The position numbers and the translations under genes were made by a program. A DNA stretch of 64,000 bases, taken from positions 216,809 to 280,808 of the forward strand of contig JAACTC010000008.1 in NCBI GenBank assembly GCA_009993635.1, read 5' to 3'. Source of the stretch: Erythrobacter sp. Lineage in GTDB: Bacteria; Pseudomonadota; Alphaproteobacteria; Sphingomonadales; Sphingomonadaceae. Shown in pieces: positions 8,493 to 18,712 of this stretch. Under the pieces are notes generated by a model, which had not been told where the DNA came from, did no database searches, and saw only the letters and a list, made by a program, of their open reading frames with translations. The first letter of the stretch is position 1, and every line of letters starts with the position of its first letter.

Positions 8493-9747
8493 TGTTGAAA
8501 TCCAGCGGCATGATGAGTTCCGTTCTGTAGCCCCCGTCTTCGACCTGGCCCGAGATCACGGTCGCATTGCTGCCAAATCGCGCGCGCAGGCGATCGCGCA
8601 CGTTCGACAATCCGATGCCGAACCCGCCCCCGCCGGCATCGCCCAGCCCCGGCCCGTCGTCGGCGACGACCAGATGCAGCCGATCTCCCTCGGCAAAGGC
8701 TTCGACGGTCACGTGGACCGGCGTGGTCGACCGGGCGACCGCGTAGCGGACCGAATTTTCCACCAGCGGCTGCAGGATCATGCCCGGCACCCGCGCCCGC
8801 TCAAGCTGCTCGGGCAGCGTGATTTCGACCAGCAGGCGCTCGGGAAAGCGCACCTCCTCGATGGCCAGATAGTCGCGCTGCAAAGCGATCTCGTCTTCCA
8901 GTGCAACATCCTCGGTCGGTTCCTCGGCCAGGCTGTGGCGATAGAAGTTGGACACCGCCTGGATCATCGCCTCCGCGCGCTCGTCCTTCCCGGTGATGAC
9001 CAGAGACGACAGCGAATTGAGCGTGTTGAACAGGAAGTGCGGATTAATCTGGTAACGCAGGGATCGCAGCTCGGCGGCCTTGGCGGCCATGCGGAAGCGT
9101 TCCTCGCGCGCCTGCGCGGTGCGAGCCTGCGCGCCCGCCAGCATCGCAAGGTAGAGCGCGGCCCATGCCAGCAGCAGGAAATAGCGGCCCAGCGCGATGT
9201 CGGACAGCTGGCGCCAGCGTTCCGCGCCGCGCGGGGCAGGTGCGATCACAAAGGTCCGCGCACCGTCTTCACCGGTCTGCGCCCGTCCGCCGGGTTGCGG
9301 CGTAGCCCCGCCGCGGCGCATCGGCGGAATGTCGAGCAGCAGGTTGCCCGCCTCGTCGCGGCGGATCACCACGCCCTGCTCTTCGGCATATTTCTGGTAA
9401 ACCTGTTCCTGCACCTCGGCGAAGACCATCTGGTTGACCTGCGCGATCATCAGCGATGCGGGCAGCGCGACGACCAGCGCCGTGGCGGTCTTGACCATCA
9501 GCGAACGGCTGTCGACCAGCCGCAGCACCAGCCACATGCCGAAAGTGAACACCGCCCCTGCCAGGCACACGACCAGCCTGCGCCACAGCAGCTCGTCCTG
9601 CAGCTCCAGCCCCACGACCGCGCCGCGCATGGTCACCAGCACGAAATAGGTCAGCCACAGGCCGACGATCGAAAACAGCACCGTCTGCAAGGACAGGCGG
9701 CTGGCCTCGCTGCGGGCATCCTGATCGATCGGGTATTCGGTCGCCAT
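8482..9747 (-). CDS. LytS/AlgZ-type sensor histidine kinase
   Basis: A 421-residue inner-membrane histidine kinase. About four hydrophobic segments lie in the first 240 residues, followed by a His_kinase domain with the phospho-acceptor in YQINPHFLFNTLN and an HATPase domain with ENSVRYA and DDGPGLG. The ATG giving MATEYPID was chosen; longer in-frame starts run toward the fumarase stop and add a low-complexity leader. Partner of the LytTR regulator that overlaps its 3' end. The signal sensed is unknown. Confidence 0.9.
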   Translation of the reverse strand: MATEYPIDQDARSEASRLSLQTVLFSIVGLWLTYFVLVTMRGAVVGLELQDELLWRRLVVCLAGAVFTFGMWLVLRLVDSRSLMVKTATALVVALPASLMIAQVNQMVFAEVQEQVYQKYAEEQGVVIRRDEAGNLLLDIPPMRRGGATPQPGGRAQTGEDGARTFVIAPAPRGAERWRQLSDIALGRYFLLLAWAALYLAMLAGAQARTAQAREERFRMAAKAAELRSLRYQINPHFLFNTLNSLSSLVITGKDERAEAMIQAVSNFYRHSLAEEPTEDVALEDEIALQRDYLAIEEVRFPERLLVEITLPEQLERARVPGMILQPLVENSVRYAVARSTTPVHVTVEAFAEGDRLHLVVADDGPGLGDAGGGGFGIGLSNVRDRLRARFGSNATVISGQVEDGGYRTELIMPLDFNNGR

Positions 9748-9836
9748 CGGTCCTGATTGCTCCACTCGCGCGCGACACGCCATGCCGCCGGTCGATGTTG
9801 GCCGTGCGCCGGTCGAACCGTCGGCCTGAGCCGATG

Positions 9837-11363
9837 TCAGGAGCGTTCGAGCAGCTTTTCCTCGGCGATCCGTTTGCGCCACTGTGCGGGGGCAAGCGTG
9901 TGGACATTATTGCCCGCCGCATCCACCGCGACCGTCACCGGCATGTTTTCGACCGTGAATTCGTAGATCGCTTCCATGCCCAGCTCTTCGAAAGCGACGA
10001 CCTTCGCTTCCTTGATCGCGCGTGCAACCAGATAGGCCGCGCCGCCGGTTGCCATCAGGTAGGCGGTCTTGAAACGGCTGATCACCTCGACCGCATCGGC
10101 CCCGCGCTCCGCCTTGCCGATCATGGCGAGCAGGCCGAGGTCGAGCATCATTTCGGTAAACTTGTCCATCCGGGTGGCGGTGGTGGGGCCGGCCGGGCCG
10201 ACGACCTCGCCCATCACCGGATCGACCGGGCCGACATAGTAGATCGCGCGGCCCCGGAAATCGACGGGCAGCTCTTCGCCCGCCTCGAGCATGTCCTTGA
10301 TACGCTTGTGCGCCGCATCGCGCCCGGTGAGCATCTTGCCCGAGAGCAGCAGCCGGTCGCCATGCTGCCAGCTTTCGACCTCTTCCTGCGTCAGCGTATC
10401 GAGATTGACGCGCTTGGCCGCGCTGTCCGGCTGCCAGTTGACCTTCGGCCACTGGTCCAGATCCGGCTTCTCCAGAAAAGCCGGGCCCGACCCGTCGAGC
10501 GTGAAGTGCGCATGGCGCGTGGCGGCGCAATTGGGGATCATCGCCACCGGCTTGCCCGCCGCATGGCATGGCCAGTCGAGGATCTTCACGTCGAGCACGG
10601 TGGAGAGCCCGCCCAGCCCCTGCGCCCCGATGCCCTGCGCGTTGACCGCATCGAAAATGTCGATTCGCAGCTGTTCGATATCGCTTTGCGCCCCGCGTGC
10701 CTTCAGCTGGCCCATGTCGATCGGGTCCATCAGGCTCTGCTTGGCGAGCTTGACGCAATGTTCCGCCGTGCCGCCGATGCCGATGCCCAGCATGCCGGGC
10801 GGGCACCAGCCTGCGCCCATCGAGGGGATCTGCTCGACCACCCAGTCGACGATATTGTCGCTCGGGTTCATCATCTTGAACTTGCTCTTGTTCTCGCTGC
10901 CGCCGCCCTTGGCTGCGACGTCGATTCCCACGCTGTCGCCGGGCACCATTTCCACCGACAGGACGCACGGCGTGTTGTCGCGCGTGTTGCGGCGGGTGAA
11001 GGCGGGATCGGCCAGAATGCTGGCGCGAAGCTTGTTTTCCGAAAGGTTGTAGGCGCGCCTTACGCCTTCATCGACCACGTCCTGCAGCGACCGCGTGCTG
11101 TCCAGGCGGCAGTTCTGACCCCATTTCACGAACACGTTGACGATGCCCGTATCCTGGCAGATCGGGCGGTGCCCCTCGGCGCACATCCGGCTGTTGGTGA
11201 GGATCTGCGCGATCGCATCCTTGGCCGCGGGCCCCTGCTCGGCCTCGTAGGCCTCGCCCAGCGCGCGGATGTAGTCCATCGGGTGGTAGTAGGATATGAA
11301 CTGCAGCGCGTCGGCCACGCTTTCGATCAGATCGTCTTCCTTGATAATCGTCATGTCGCTCAT
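9837..11363 (-). CDS. Fumarate hydratase, class I (iron-sulfur)
   Basis: Interconverts fumarate and malate in the TCA cycle using an oxygen-sensitive 4Fe-4S cluster. The 508-residue length matches FumA/FumB-type enzymes. Seen: HRPICQDTG with a cluster Cys at residue 69, the GIGGTAEHC segment, and a C-terminal beta-type domain with GRAIYYVGPVDP and GPTTATRMD. The ATG giving MSDMTIIK has a strong AGGAGGT eight bases upstream, which settles the start over a longer frame. Divergent from the PCMT-like gene across a gap of about 170 bases. Confidence 0.95.
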   Translation of the reverse strand: MSDMTIIKEDDLIESVADALQFISYYHPMDYIRALGEAYEAEQGPAAKDAIAQILTNSRMCAEGHRPICQDTGIVNVFVKWGQNCRLDSTRSLQDVVDEGVRRAYNLSENKLRASILADPAFTRRNTRDNTPCVLSVEMVPGDSVGIDVAAKGGGSENKSKFKMMNPSDNIVDWVVEQIPSMGAGWCPPGMLGIGIGGTAEHCVKLAKQSLMDPIDMGQLKARGAQSDIEQLRIDIFDAVNAQGIGAQGLGGLSTVLDVKILDWPCHAAGKPVAMIPNCAATRHAHFTLDGSGPAFLEKPDLDQWPKVNWQPDSAAKRVNLDTLTQEEVESWQHGDRLLLSGKMLTGRDAAHKRIKDMLEAGEELPVDFRGRAIYYVGPVDPVMGEVVGPAGPTTATRMDKFTEMMLDLGLLAMIGKAERGADAVEVISRFKTAYLMATGGAAYLVARAIKEAKVVAFEELGMEAIYEFTVENMPVTVAVDAAGNNVHTLAPAQWRKRIAEEKLLERS

Positions 11364-11531
11364 CGACGGGCACCTCCTGCTGATCGAAACCGAAGCGCCA
11401 CTAGAGCAGCACAAGCCTACACGACAAGTGATGCGGGTCTTGGCGAGCCATTCCGCCCCCTATATGGCGTCCGCCGGGGCCCGCATCCACCGCGTCGCCC
11501 GATCGACCGAATATTGGACGAGACAAGACAC

Positions 11532-12131
11532 ATGATCGCTACCGCGCAAAAAGCACCAGACTATGCGGCCGCACGCCGCCACATGATCGAAAGCCAGCTG
11601 CGCACCAGCGGGATCAACGACCGTTTCGTGCTCGACCGCATGAAGGCAGTGCCGCGCGAGGATTATGTGCCGGAGGGTGCACGCGCCGCTGCCTATGTCG
11701 ACCGGCAGATACCGCTGGGCGCGGGCGCTTACCTCGCCTCGCCGCTGGCGCACGGCCAGATCCTGACCCATGCCCGGCCCACCGGCGACGATCGCACGCT
11801 GGTGATCGGCCCGGCCACCGGATATCTTGCCGCATTGCTCTCCCCGCTGGTGGCAGAGCTTCGCGAGACTACGCCCGACCAAGTGCTCGCCGGCAATGTC
11901 GACGCGGTCTTCGATCTTGTCGTGGTCGACGGGGCGGTGGAACAGGTGCCCGAATCGCTGATCGCAACCCTCGCACCGGAAGGCCGTCTGGTGACCGGGA
12001 TGATCCGCAAGGGGGTTACCCGGCTCGAAATCGGCCGCCGCAGCGGTACGCAGATCGCCCTTATATCCCTCACCGAAACGCAGCTGCCGCGCCTGCCAGC
12101 TTTCGACAAACCGCAAGGCTGGACATTCTGA
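11532..12131 (+). CDS. Protein-L-isoaspartate O-methyltransferase-like protein, shortened
   Basis: A 199-residue member of the PCMT family, which normally methylates isoaspartate in damaged proteins. Seen: RRHMIESQLRTSGI, VPREDYVPE and YVDRQIPLG at the N-terminus and LVVVDGAVEQVP in the core. Odd: the SAM-binding motif I reads VIGPATGYLAALLS instead of the usual acidic-Gly-rich form, and the next strand and helix that hold the ribose-binding acidic residue look mostly missing. It may be inactive. It ends two bases before tolC, an order I associate with sphingomonads. Confidence 0.75.
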   Translation: MIATAQKAPDYAAARRHMIESQLRTSGINDRFVLDRMKAVPREDYVPEGARAAAYVDRQIPLGAGAYLASPLAHGQILTHARPTGDDRTLVIGPATGYLAALLSPLVAELRETTPDQVLAGNVDAVFDLVVVDGAVEQVPESLIATLAPEGRLVTGMIRKGVTRLEIGRRSGTQIALISLTETQLPRLPAFDKPQGWTF

Positions 12132-12133
12132 CA

Positions 12134-13633
12134 ATGCGCAGATCCGCTCTTTTCGCTTTCGCCGCGTGCAGCGCCATCGCGCTGGCCGTTCCGGCACAGG
12201 CCGATTCGCTGCGCGAGGCGCTGGCCGAAGCCTACCGGACCAATCCCACGCTTCAGGCAGCGCGTGCGCAGCTGCGTGCGACCGATGAAACCGTGGCGAT
12301 CGAGAAGGCCGATGGTCGGCCCAACGTGAACGGATCGGCTGCGCTGACCGAGTTCCTGAAGCAGAATTCGACCAGCTTCTTCGCGCCCGAACGCGTGCTG
12401 ACGGCAGGTGTGGACCTGGGCGTGCCGCTCTATTCGGGAGGCGCGGTAAGGAATTCGATCCGCGCCGCGAAGGAGCGGGTACAGGCGGGCCGCGCGGACC
12501 TGCGCGGAACCGAAAGTGCGATCTTCAGCCAAGTCGTTGCCGCATACATGGATGTGCTGCGCAGCGAGGCACTGGTGGGGCTGAGCGCCAATCAGGTGCA
12601 GGTGCTGCAGGTCAACCTTCAGGCGACCAGCGACCGGTTCGAAATCGGCGAACTGACCCGCACCGACGTCGCGCAGTCGCAGTCGCGTCTGGCCGTCGCA
12701 CGCAGCGATCTGCAATCGGCCGAGGCCGGGCTGATCCAGGCGCGCGAAACCTATATCCAGCTGGTCGGCTCTGCACCGGGGCAGCTGGAGCCGCCGCCGC
12801 CGCTGCCAGGCCTGCCGGACGATCCGCGCATGGCGGTGACGGTTGCGCTGGAGAACAACCCCGATCTGATCGCCGCGCGCGAGCGGGCGGTGGCCGCCGG
12901 GTACGATATTGATGTCGCCGGTGCCAGCCGACTGCCGCGGCTTTCCGCGTTCGCAGGCTATGATTACCAGAACTTTCTCGGCAGCGTGCCCGATTCGCCG
13001 CTCGACCCGAACGATCCGGGCAGCCCGCTGATCGGCAGCCCGCAGACCGCGACCGCGTCGTCTGCCGGGCTGACGCTGTCGATCCCGATTTTCCAAGGCG
13101 GCAGGCCGGCTGCGCTCCAGCGGCAGGCGCAGGCGCGCGCTTCGGCCGCGCTCGACCAGGTGATCGCCGCCGAACGCGATGTGATCGCGCAGGTTCGCGC
13201 ATCCTTCGCCAGCTATTCCGCGGCACTGTCGATCATCGAAAGCTCGCGCGAAGCGGTCGCGGCGGCCGAGCTGAGCCTTGAAGGCGTGCGCGCCGAAAAC
13301 TCGATCGGCAATCGCACCGTGCTGGATGTGCTGAACGCCGAGCAGGAGCTGCTGTTCGCCCGTGTGGATCTGGTGACCGCCCGCCGCAATGCCTACGTCG
13401 CGGGCTTCACGCTGCTTGCCGCGATGGGCCAGGCCGAAGCGCGCGATCTCGGCATCGAAGGCGGCGCGCTGTACGATCCGCTGGCGAACTATAACCGCGT
13501 TTCGGGCAAGTGGAACGACTGGGATCGCGATCCCGACCCCGAGGCCCGGGGCACGCGGACCATTGACATTCCCCCCGCAGATGCGGAAATCCGCGACATC
13601 TATGGTCCGGTACTGGATCCGGACGCAGACTGA
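12134..13633 (+). CDS. tolC: TolC-family outer-membrane channel protein
   Basis: Outer-membrane trimer that forms the exit duct for tripartite efflux pumps and type I secretion. The 499 residues start with a signal peptide (about 1-23). Two repeated outer-membrane-efflux-protein halves follow, rich in Ala, Gln and Glu coiled-coil helix, with NPTLQAARAQL, LGVPLYSGG and LSIPIFQGG marking the barrel strands. No pump genes lie next to it, as expected for a shared channel. Confidence 0.92.
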   Translation: MRRSALFAFAACSAIALAVPAQADSLREALAEAYRTNPTLQAARAQLRATDETVAIEKADGRPNVNGSAALTEFLKQNSTSFFAPERVLTAGVDLGVPLYSGGAVRNSIRAAKERVQAGRADLRGTESAIFSQVVAAYMDVLRSEALVGLSANQVQVLQVNLQATSDRFEIGELTRTDVAQSQSRLAVARSDLQSAEAGLIQARETYIQLVGSAPGQLEPPPPLPGLPDDPRMAVTVALENNPDLIAARERAVAAGYDIDVAGASRLPRLSAFAGYDYQNFLGSVPDSPLDPNDPGSPLIGSPQTATASSAGLTLSIPIFQGGRPAALQRQAQARASAALDQVIAAERDVIAQVRASFASYSAALSIIESSREAVAAAELSLEGVRAENSIGNRTVLDVLNAEQELLFARVDLVTARRNAYVAGFTLLAAMGQAEARDLGIEGGALYDPLANYNRVSGKWNDWDRDPDPEARGTRTIDIPPADAEIRDIYGPVLDPDAD

Positions 13634-13643
13634 GGGGCGGTAC

Positions 13644-14120
13644 GTGCGGGACGGGGAAGCTTCGGTCGAGGAAATCCTCGATTCGATCAAAAAGGTTATC
13701 GCACGCGACAACCGCGCCGGCGCGATGGAAGCGCGGCGGCGTCGCGATCGTTCTTCGGCGGGCCATGCGGCAGCGCATGAACCCGTCCTCGCCGAAGAGG
13801 CGGACGAAGTGTTCGACCTCGCCGAGGCGGAACTGGTCGATGACGGCATTCACCGCGATGCACACGAAGACGATGGCGACGAACCGCTGATGAGCGCCAC
13901 CTCGCGCGAATCGATGCGAGACAATCTCGCCACGCTGGCGTTGCTGGCGGAACCGGGCGCGCAACCGCAGATCGTGCGTTCGGGCGAGACCTCGCTCGAA
14001 GGGCTGGCCCGCGAAATGCTGCGCCCGATGCTGGCCGAATGGCTCGACACCAACCTGCCGCCGATGGTGGAGGATCTGGTGCGCCAGGAAATCGCGCGGA
14101 TCGTGAAAAAGCAGGGCTGA
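13644..14120 (+). CDS. popZ: PopZ-family (DUF2497) polar organizing protein
   Basis: The 158 residues match PopZ architecture. An N-terminal helix with SVEEILDSIKKVIARD precedes a charged acidic, disordered middle rich in Asp, Glu and Ala. The C-terminal helices contain LEGLAREMLRPMLAEWLD and LVRQEIARI, used for oligomerisation. In Caulobacter, PopZ tethers ParB-parS complexes at the pole. Start is GTG at 13644 after GAGGGG; no ATG suits. The same window carries parA, parB and five parS sites, so its likely partners are nearby. The family call is firm; polar function here is inferred. Confidence 0.85.
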   Translation: MRDGEASVEEILDSIKKVIARDNRAGAMEARRRRDRSSAGHAAAHEPVLAEEADEVFDLAEAELVDDGIHRDAHEDDGDEPLMSATSRESMRDNLATLALLAEPGAQPQIVRSGETSLEGLAREMLRPMLAEWLDTNLPPMVEDLVRQEIARIVKKQG

Positions 14121-14187
14121 ACGCAGCCGCGCCGCTCCCGCCAGATTTCACTTGCGGGACGCGCGGGCGCGGCTAGTTTCCGCGGCC

Positions 14188-16311
14188 ATGCGCAAAGCCT
14201 TCAAACCGCTCGCCCTTCTTGCCGCTTCGACGGCAATCCTCGCCACCCCCGCCATCGCCCAGACCGCGCCCGACAGCGCGGCTGCAAGCCCGATGTCTGC
14301 GCGCGATCTGGTCACCATGCCGCGGCTTGGCGGGCCGAGCGTCAGTGCGGATGGCCAGCGCGCGCTCTATTCGGTAACCACCACCGATCCCGCAACGCTG
14401 GCGCGCAGCACCGCCTATCGCGTGAAGACCATCGCCACGGGCGAAGAGGTCGCGGTGGCAATGCCCGAGGACGCCGGTTCGCCGGTTTTCGTTGGCGACG
14501 ACCGGATCTATTTCCTCGCGCCGGGCGGGCGCAATTCGGATGGGATGCAGGTCTTCAGCGGGGTTCTGCTGGCAGACGGCCGACTGGTGCAGACGCAGCA
14601 GGTCACCCGGCTGGGCCGGAGCATCGCCGGGTTCGAGGTGTCATCCGATGGAGAAAGCCTCGCGATCTTCGGTGACGTGCCGCGCGACTGCGCTGAATTC
14701 GACTGTCCGGACGAAAAGCCCGCGCCCGATCGGGGCACGGGAATGCTGTTCAAGGGCGAGGATGGCTTCATCCGCCACTGGGATACCTACGAAACGCCAG
14801 GCATCTTCAGCCGCGTGTTCGTCTACCCGATCGCCAATGGCGTTGCGCAGGGCCCCGGAACGGCCGCCGATGGCCCGGATGGCGAGGATGCGCTGGTCGG
14901 CCATACCCCGCTTCGGCCCTTTGGCGGGCTGGAAGACCTGGCGTGGAGCCCCGATGGCGAAACGCTGTACTTCGTTGCACGGCAGGCAGGCAGCGAAGAG
15001 CCGTTTTCGACCAATACCGACATCTATCGTTTCGCGATGGGCGATGCGCAGCCGGTCAATCTGACCGAGCAGAACCAGGCGACCGACGGCACCCCTGCGC
15101 CCTCCCCCGATGGCAAGAGCCTTGCCTACCTCGCAATGGAGCGGCCGGGTTACGAGGCGGACCGGCTGGTGGTCATGCTGCGCGACCTCGCATCCGGTCA
15201 AACGCGCGCGCTGACGCAGGATTTCGATCGCAGCTTCGGCTCGCTCGCCTGGACGCCCGATTCGCGCTGGATCATCGCGACCGCGCAGAGCGTACTCGAT
15301 ACGCCCGCGTATCGGATCGATCCGCGCACCGGCGCGGTCACGGAGCTCGATCTGCTCCCCGGCAACGAGGCGCATATCGGCAACGTCACCCCCGCAGGTA
15401 ACGGGGACCTGGTGTTCACCCGCGATTCGATTGCGGCACCTGCCGAGCTTTACGTGTCGGAAAACTGGAAGGAAGCCACGCGGCTGACCGACGTTGCGGC
15501 AAGCCGCATGGCACAGCTGGCTCCGGTCGAAACGCAGCGGTTCAAATTTGCCGGGGCGAATGGCGATACCGTGTGGGGCCAGATCACCAAGCTGTCCGGC
15601 GTCGACGAAGAGATGCCGGCAATCCTCTATGTGCACGGCGGCCCGCAGGGATCGTTCAACGATGGCTGGTCGAGCCGGTGGAACCCGCGCGTCCTGGCCA
15701 GCCAGGGCTATGCGGTGATCTCGGTCGATTTCCACGGCAGCACCGGGTACGGGCAGGCCTTTACCGATGCGATCAACCGCGACTGGGGCGGCAAGCCACT
15801 GGAAGACCTGCAGAAAGGCCTCGCCGCCGCGCTCGCGCTCGACAGCCAGATCGACGGCAGCCGCGCCTGCGCAATGGGCGCATCCTATGGCGGCTACATG
15901 ATGAACTGGATCGCGGGGAACTGGCCCGAACGGTTTCGGTGCCTGGTCCAGCACGATGGCCTGTTCGATATGCGCAGCTTCTATTATTCGACCGAGGAAC
16001 TGTGGTTTCCCCGGTGGGATTTCGGCGGTTCCTATGCCGAGCAGAGCAAGCTTTACGAGCGGTGGAATCCGGTCAACTACGTCGACAACTGGCAGACCCC
16101 GATGCTGGTGGTGACGGGTGAGAAGGATTATCGCGTCCCCTACACACAGGGCATCGCCAGCTTCACCGCGCTGCAGGAACGGGGCATCCCGTCCGAACTG
16201 CTCGTCTTCCCCGATGAAAACCACTGGGTGCTCAAACCCAAAAACTCGCTGCAATGGCACGACACCGTGTTTGCATGGCTCGACCGGTGGCTGGCAGAGG
16301 ACGCCGAATGA
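14188..16311 (+). CDS. Secreted S9-family (prolyl oligopeptidase-type) peptidase
   Basis: A 707-residue serine peptidase with a signal peptide ending near residue 25 (AIAQ), so periplasmic. The middle is a WD40-like beta-propeller with repeated SPDGE and SPDGKS turns. The C-terminal alpha/beta-hydrolase domain shows the oxyanion YVHGGPQG, the nucleophile in GASYGGYM, the Asp in GEKDYRVP and the His in ENHWV. The start giving MRKAFKPL was chosen because it begins the signal peptide. Overlaps the next gene by ATGA. Confidence 0.93.
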   Translation: MRKAFKPLALLAASTAILATPAIAQTAPDSAAASPMSARDLVTMPRLGGPSVSADGQRALYSVTTTDPATLARSTAYRVKTIATGEEVAVAMPEDAGSPVFVGDDRIYFLAPGGRNSDGMQVFSGVLLADGRLVQTQQVTRLGRSIAGFEVSSDGESLAIFGDVPRDCAEFDCPDEKPAPDRGTGMLFKGEDGFIRHWDTYETPGIFSRVFVYPIANGVAQGPGTAADGPDGEDALVGHTPLRPFGGLEDLAWSPDGETLYFVARQAGSEEPFSTNTDIYRFAMGDAQPVNLTEQNQATDGTPAPSPDGKSLAYLAMERPGYEADRLVVMLRDLASGQTRALTQDFDRSFGSLAWTPDSRWIIATAQSVLDTPAYRIDPRTGAVTELDLLPGNEAHIGNVTPAGNGDLVFTRDSIAAPAELYVSENWKEATRLTDVAASRMAQLAPVETQRFKFAGANGDTVWGQITKLSGVDEEMPAILYVHGGPQGSFNDGWSSRWNPRVLASQGYAVISVDFHGSTGYGQAFTDAINRDWGGKPLEDLQKGLAAALALDSQIDGSRACAMGASYGGYMMNWIAGNWPERFRCLVQHDGLFDMRSFYYSTEELWFPRWDFGGSYAEQSKLYERWNPVNYVDNWQTPMLVVTGEKDYRVPYTQGIASFTALQERGIPSELLVFPDENHWVLKPKNSLQWHDTVFAWLDRWLAEDAE

Positions 16312-16694
16312 GCGGCAGCAAGGCGCTGCGCAAGGCGCAGGAAGCTCTTGCCAAGACCGGTGGAGACCAGGTCGCGCGGCACATCTTCCTGTGCGCCATG
16401 CCCGAAAAGGAAAAATGCTGCGACCGGGCGCAGGGCAAGGAATCCTGGAACTACCTCAAGAAGCGGCTGAAGGAGCTGCGCATCGGCCCTTCGAAGGGGG
16501 GCCAGCAGGAATTGACGATCCGCCGGACCAAGGCGGATTGTCTGCAGATCTGCGCCTGCGGGCCGATCGCCGTGGTTCAGCCGGACGCCGTGTGGTACCA
16601 TTCGTGCACGCCCGAAGTGCTCGAACAGATCATCCAGCAGCACCTGATCGGCGGCACTCCGGTAGAGGCCTTTCGCCTCTATCCGGCAGCCTAA
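16308..16694 (+). CDS. Thioredoxin-like 2Fe-2S ferredoxin domain protein
   Basis: 128 residues of the (2Fe-2S) ferredoxin family with a thioredoxin-like fold. Seen: [14 protein letters not shown] at the N-terminus and [13 protein letters not shown] later, giving the four-Cys cluster pattern of this family. It also has the [15 protein letters not shown] ending shared by these proteins. The start overlaps the S9 peptidase stop (ATGA), so it is translated from the same message; no functional link is evident. Confidence 0.85.
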   Translation: MSGSKALRKAQEALAKTGGDQVARHIFLCAMPEKEKCCDRAQGKESWNYLKKRLKELRIGPSKGGQQELTIRRTKADCLQICACGPIAVVQPDAVWYHSCTPEVLEQIIQQHLIGGTPVEAFRLYPAA

Positions 16695-17029
16695 CGATCG
16701 TCATCGTCCAGCGGGTTTTGGATCGATTCGTCGTGGCCCGTTCCGCTGGATAGAAACACCAGCCCCATCAGCGCGCTGGTCAGCAGCATGGTGAGCCCGA
16801 TGCCCAGCGCAACTGCGATGAAGAAGTGCGGGCTGACCTCCGCCCCGCTCCAGAAGATCGCCACCATTGCCCCGCCGACCACCAGGATCGTCAGCATCAG
16901 CATGAAGCGCATGATCCGCTTGTAACGCGCCCATGCGTGGGCCGCGTTTTCGGGATCGTCGAGCGGGGATCTGGGCGCCAATCGAAACTCCTCGTGTGGC
17001 GATTCGCCAAGTCGCGGCCTTCGTGCCAT
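16691..17029 (-). CDS. Small two-helix membrane protein, unknown function
   Basis: I do not recognise a named family. The 112 residues have a charged N-terminus ([16 protein letters not shown]), two transmembrane segments (about 42-62 and 70-93) and an acidic tail ending DDDDR. A GTG at 17041 would add four residues; I preferred the ATG. It converges with the 2Fe-2S gene, overlapping by four bases, and diverges from the CBS-protein gene across 32 bases. Confidence 0.7.
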   Translation of the reverse strand: MARRPRLGESPHEEFRLAPRSPLDDPENAAHAWARYKRIMRFMLMLTILVVGGAMVAIFWSGAEVSPHFFIAVALGIGLTMLLTSALMGLVFLSSGTGHDESIQNPLDDDDR

Positions 17030-17061
17030 TATCCGTGCCACTGGGAAAGGAGGACGAAGGC

Positions 17062-17493
17062 ATGACCATCGAGCTATTGATTGCGAACCGCGATCCCGAG
17101 GCGATCCTGAGTTGCGAGGCGGGTACGCGAATGGGCGATGCCGTGGCCATCCTTGCCGAAAAGCGGATCGGTGCCTTGCCGGTGATGGACAATGGAAAGG
17201 TCGTTGGGATTTTTTCCGAACGCGACGTGATCTATTGCCTGGCGAAGCAGGGATCGGGCTGCCTCGACCGCCCGGTGGGCGAGGTGATGACCTCCCCCGC
17301 CATTACAGTGACCGGCGCGGAAAAGATCGACCAGGCGCTCGCCCTTATGACCAAGCGGCGCATCCGCCACCTTCCGGTGGTCGAGAACGGCGCGCTGCTG
17401 GGCTTCGTTTCGATCGGGGATCTGGTGAAATTCCGGTTCGACGAGGTGCAGCAGGAGGCCGAGGAAATGCGCAGCTACATCCAGACCGCTTGA
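17062..17493 (+). CDS. Tandem CBS-domain protein
   Basis: 143 residues made almost entirely of two CBS domains (about 10-65 and 75-130), with GALPVMDNGKVVGIFSERD and RHLPVVENGALLGFVSIGD in matching positions. Such stand-alone CBS pairs bind adenine nucleotides as energy sensors. Start supported by AGGAGG eight bases before the ATG. The target it regulates cannot be inferred from the neighbours. Confidence 0.88.
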   Translation: MTIELLIANRDPEAILSCEAGTRMGDAVAILAEKRIGALPVMDNGKVVGIFSERDVIYCLAKQGSGCLDRPVGEVMTSPAITVTGAEKIDQALALMTKRRIRHLPVVENGALLGFVSIGDLVKFRFDEVQQEAEEMRSYIQTA

Positions 17494-17524
17494 GCCGGAG
17501 GCGGCGCGGCCCCATATCCTGCGT

Positions 17525-17854
17525 ATGAGCACCACACCCTCGCTGACCGAATCCGCCGCCGCGCGCGTTTCCGCCATTGCCCAGAAACAGGGCAAGCCCG
17601 CGATTTTGCGGCTGGCCGTGGATGGCGGGGGCTGTTCCGGGTTTCAGTACCGGTTCGAACTGGCAGATGGGGCGGATGAAGACGACCTGACCAGCCAGAC
17701 CGGCGATGCCACACTGGTGGTCGATCCGGTCAGCCTCGATCTGGTGGCGGGCAGCACGGTGGATTTCGTCGAATCGCTGGGCGGTGCCGCGTTCCGGGTC
17801 GAAAACCCCCAGGCTGCGGCCGGGTGCGGCTGCGGATCGAGCTTCGGGATCTGA
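17525..17854 (+). CDS. erpA: A-type iron-sulfur cluster insertion protein
   Basis: 109 residues of the IscA/ErpA/SufA family that deliver Fe-S clusters to apo-enzymes. The three conserved cysteines are present: one in GGGCSGFQY and two in GCGCGSSF at the C-terminus. ErpA is preferred over IscA because no isc or suf genes adjoin, but the subtypes are hard to separate. Likely clients in the window include class I fumarase and the 2Fe-2S proteins. Confidence 0.88.
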   Translation: MSTTPSLTESAAARVSAIAQKQGKPAILRLAVDGGGCSGFQYRFELADGADEDDLTSQTGDATLVVDPVSLDLVAGSTVDFVESLGGAAFRVENPQAAAGCGCGSSFGI

Positions 17855-17935
17855 CGTCTTCCTGAAAATTGGCACGCGCGCCGCCGCAGGGATCGCGCTG
17901 GCCAAGGCATGGCCGACGCCATAAGACCTGCGGCC

Positions 17936-18712
17936 ATGAAAATCGCGACCTTCAACATCAATGGCATCAAGGCGCGGCTGCCGCGCCTGATCGAATGGCT
18001 CGACGAAACGAAGCCCGACGTCGCCTGTCTGCAGGAAATCAAGTCGCAGGACGACGGCTTTCCCGCCGATGCATTCGAGGAGGCGGGATATCAGGCACTG
18101 TGGCACGGGCAGAAGAGCTTCAACGGTGTCGCCATCCTCGTGCGCGCTGGCCTTTCGGTGACGGAACGGATGCGCGGCCTTCCCGGCGACGAGAGCGACG
18201 ATCAGGCGCGCTATCTCGAAGCCGAGGTGGAAGGCGTGGTGATCGCCAACCTGTACCTGCCCAACGGCAACCCGCATCCCGGGCCCAAGTTCGACTACAA
18301 GCTGGCCTGGATGGAACGTCTTCGCGCGCGGATGGCGGCGATCTGGGCAGAAGAGAAACCGGCCGTGGTGCTGGGCGATTACAACGTCATCCCCGAAGAC
18401 AAGGACGTCTGGTCGCCGCCTGCGATGCAGGACGATGCGCTGATGCAGCCGCAGTCGCGCAATGCCTATCGCACCCTGCTCGCCGATGGGTGGACCGACG
18501 CGCTCGACACGCTCAACCCGCGCGGCGGGGTCTGGACCTTCTGGGATTACCAGCGCGGCGCATGGCAGCGCGATCACGGCTTCCGGATCGACCACTGCCT
18601 GCTGTCGCCCGAACTGGCCGACCGGCTGGAGGCCGCCGGTGTCGACAAGGACGCCCGCGGGCGTGAAAAGGCGAGCGATCATGCCCCGGTATGGGTGAAG
18701 ATCGCCGCCTGA
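17936..18712 (+). CDS. xth: Exodeoxyribonuclease III
   Basis: A 258-residue AP endonuclease and 3'-5' exonuclease for base-excision repair. Seen: FNINGIKARL, the metal-binding Glu in CLQEIKS, NLYLPNG, the catalytic GDYNVIPEDKDVW, a WTFWDYQ segment, RIDHCLL and the terminal SDHAPVW. Start set at the ATG giving MKIATFN; a longer in-frame start adds nine unlike residues. Confidence 0.95.
   Translation: MKIATFNINGIKARLPRLIEWLDETKPDVACLQEIKSQDDGFPADAFEEAGYQALWHGQKSFNGVAILVRAGLSVTERMRGLPGDESDDQARYLEAEVEGVVIANLYLPNGNPHPGPKFDYKLAWMERLRARMAAIWAEEKPAVVLGDYNVIPEDKDVWSPPAMQDDALMQPQSRNAYRTLLADGWTDALDTLNPRGGVWTFWDYQRGAWQRDHGFRIDHCLLSPELADRLEAAGVDKDARGREKASDHAPVWVKIAA

Noticed and set aside
9795..11531. 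Long plus-strand open frame running into the PCMT-like gene
   Set aside because: The first 579 codons are antisense to fumarase and lack motifs; the real gene begins at 11532.
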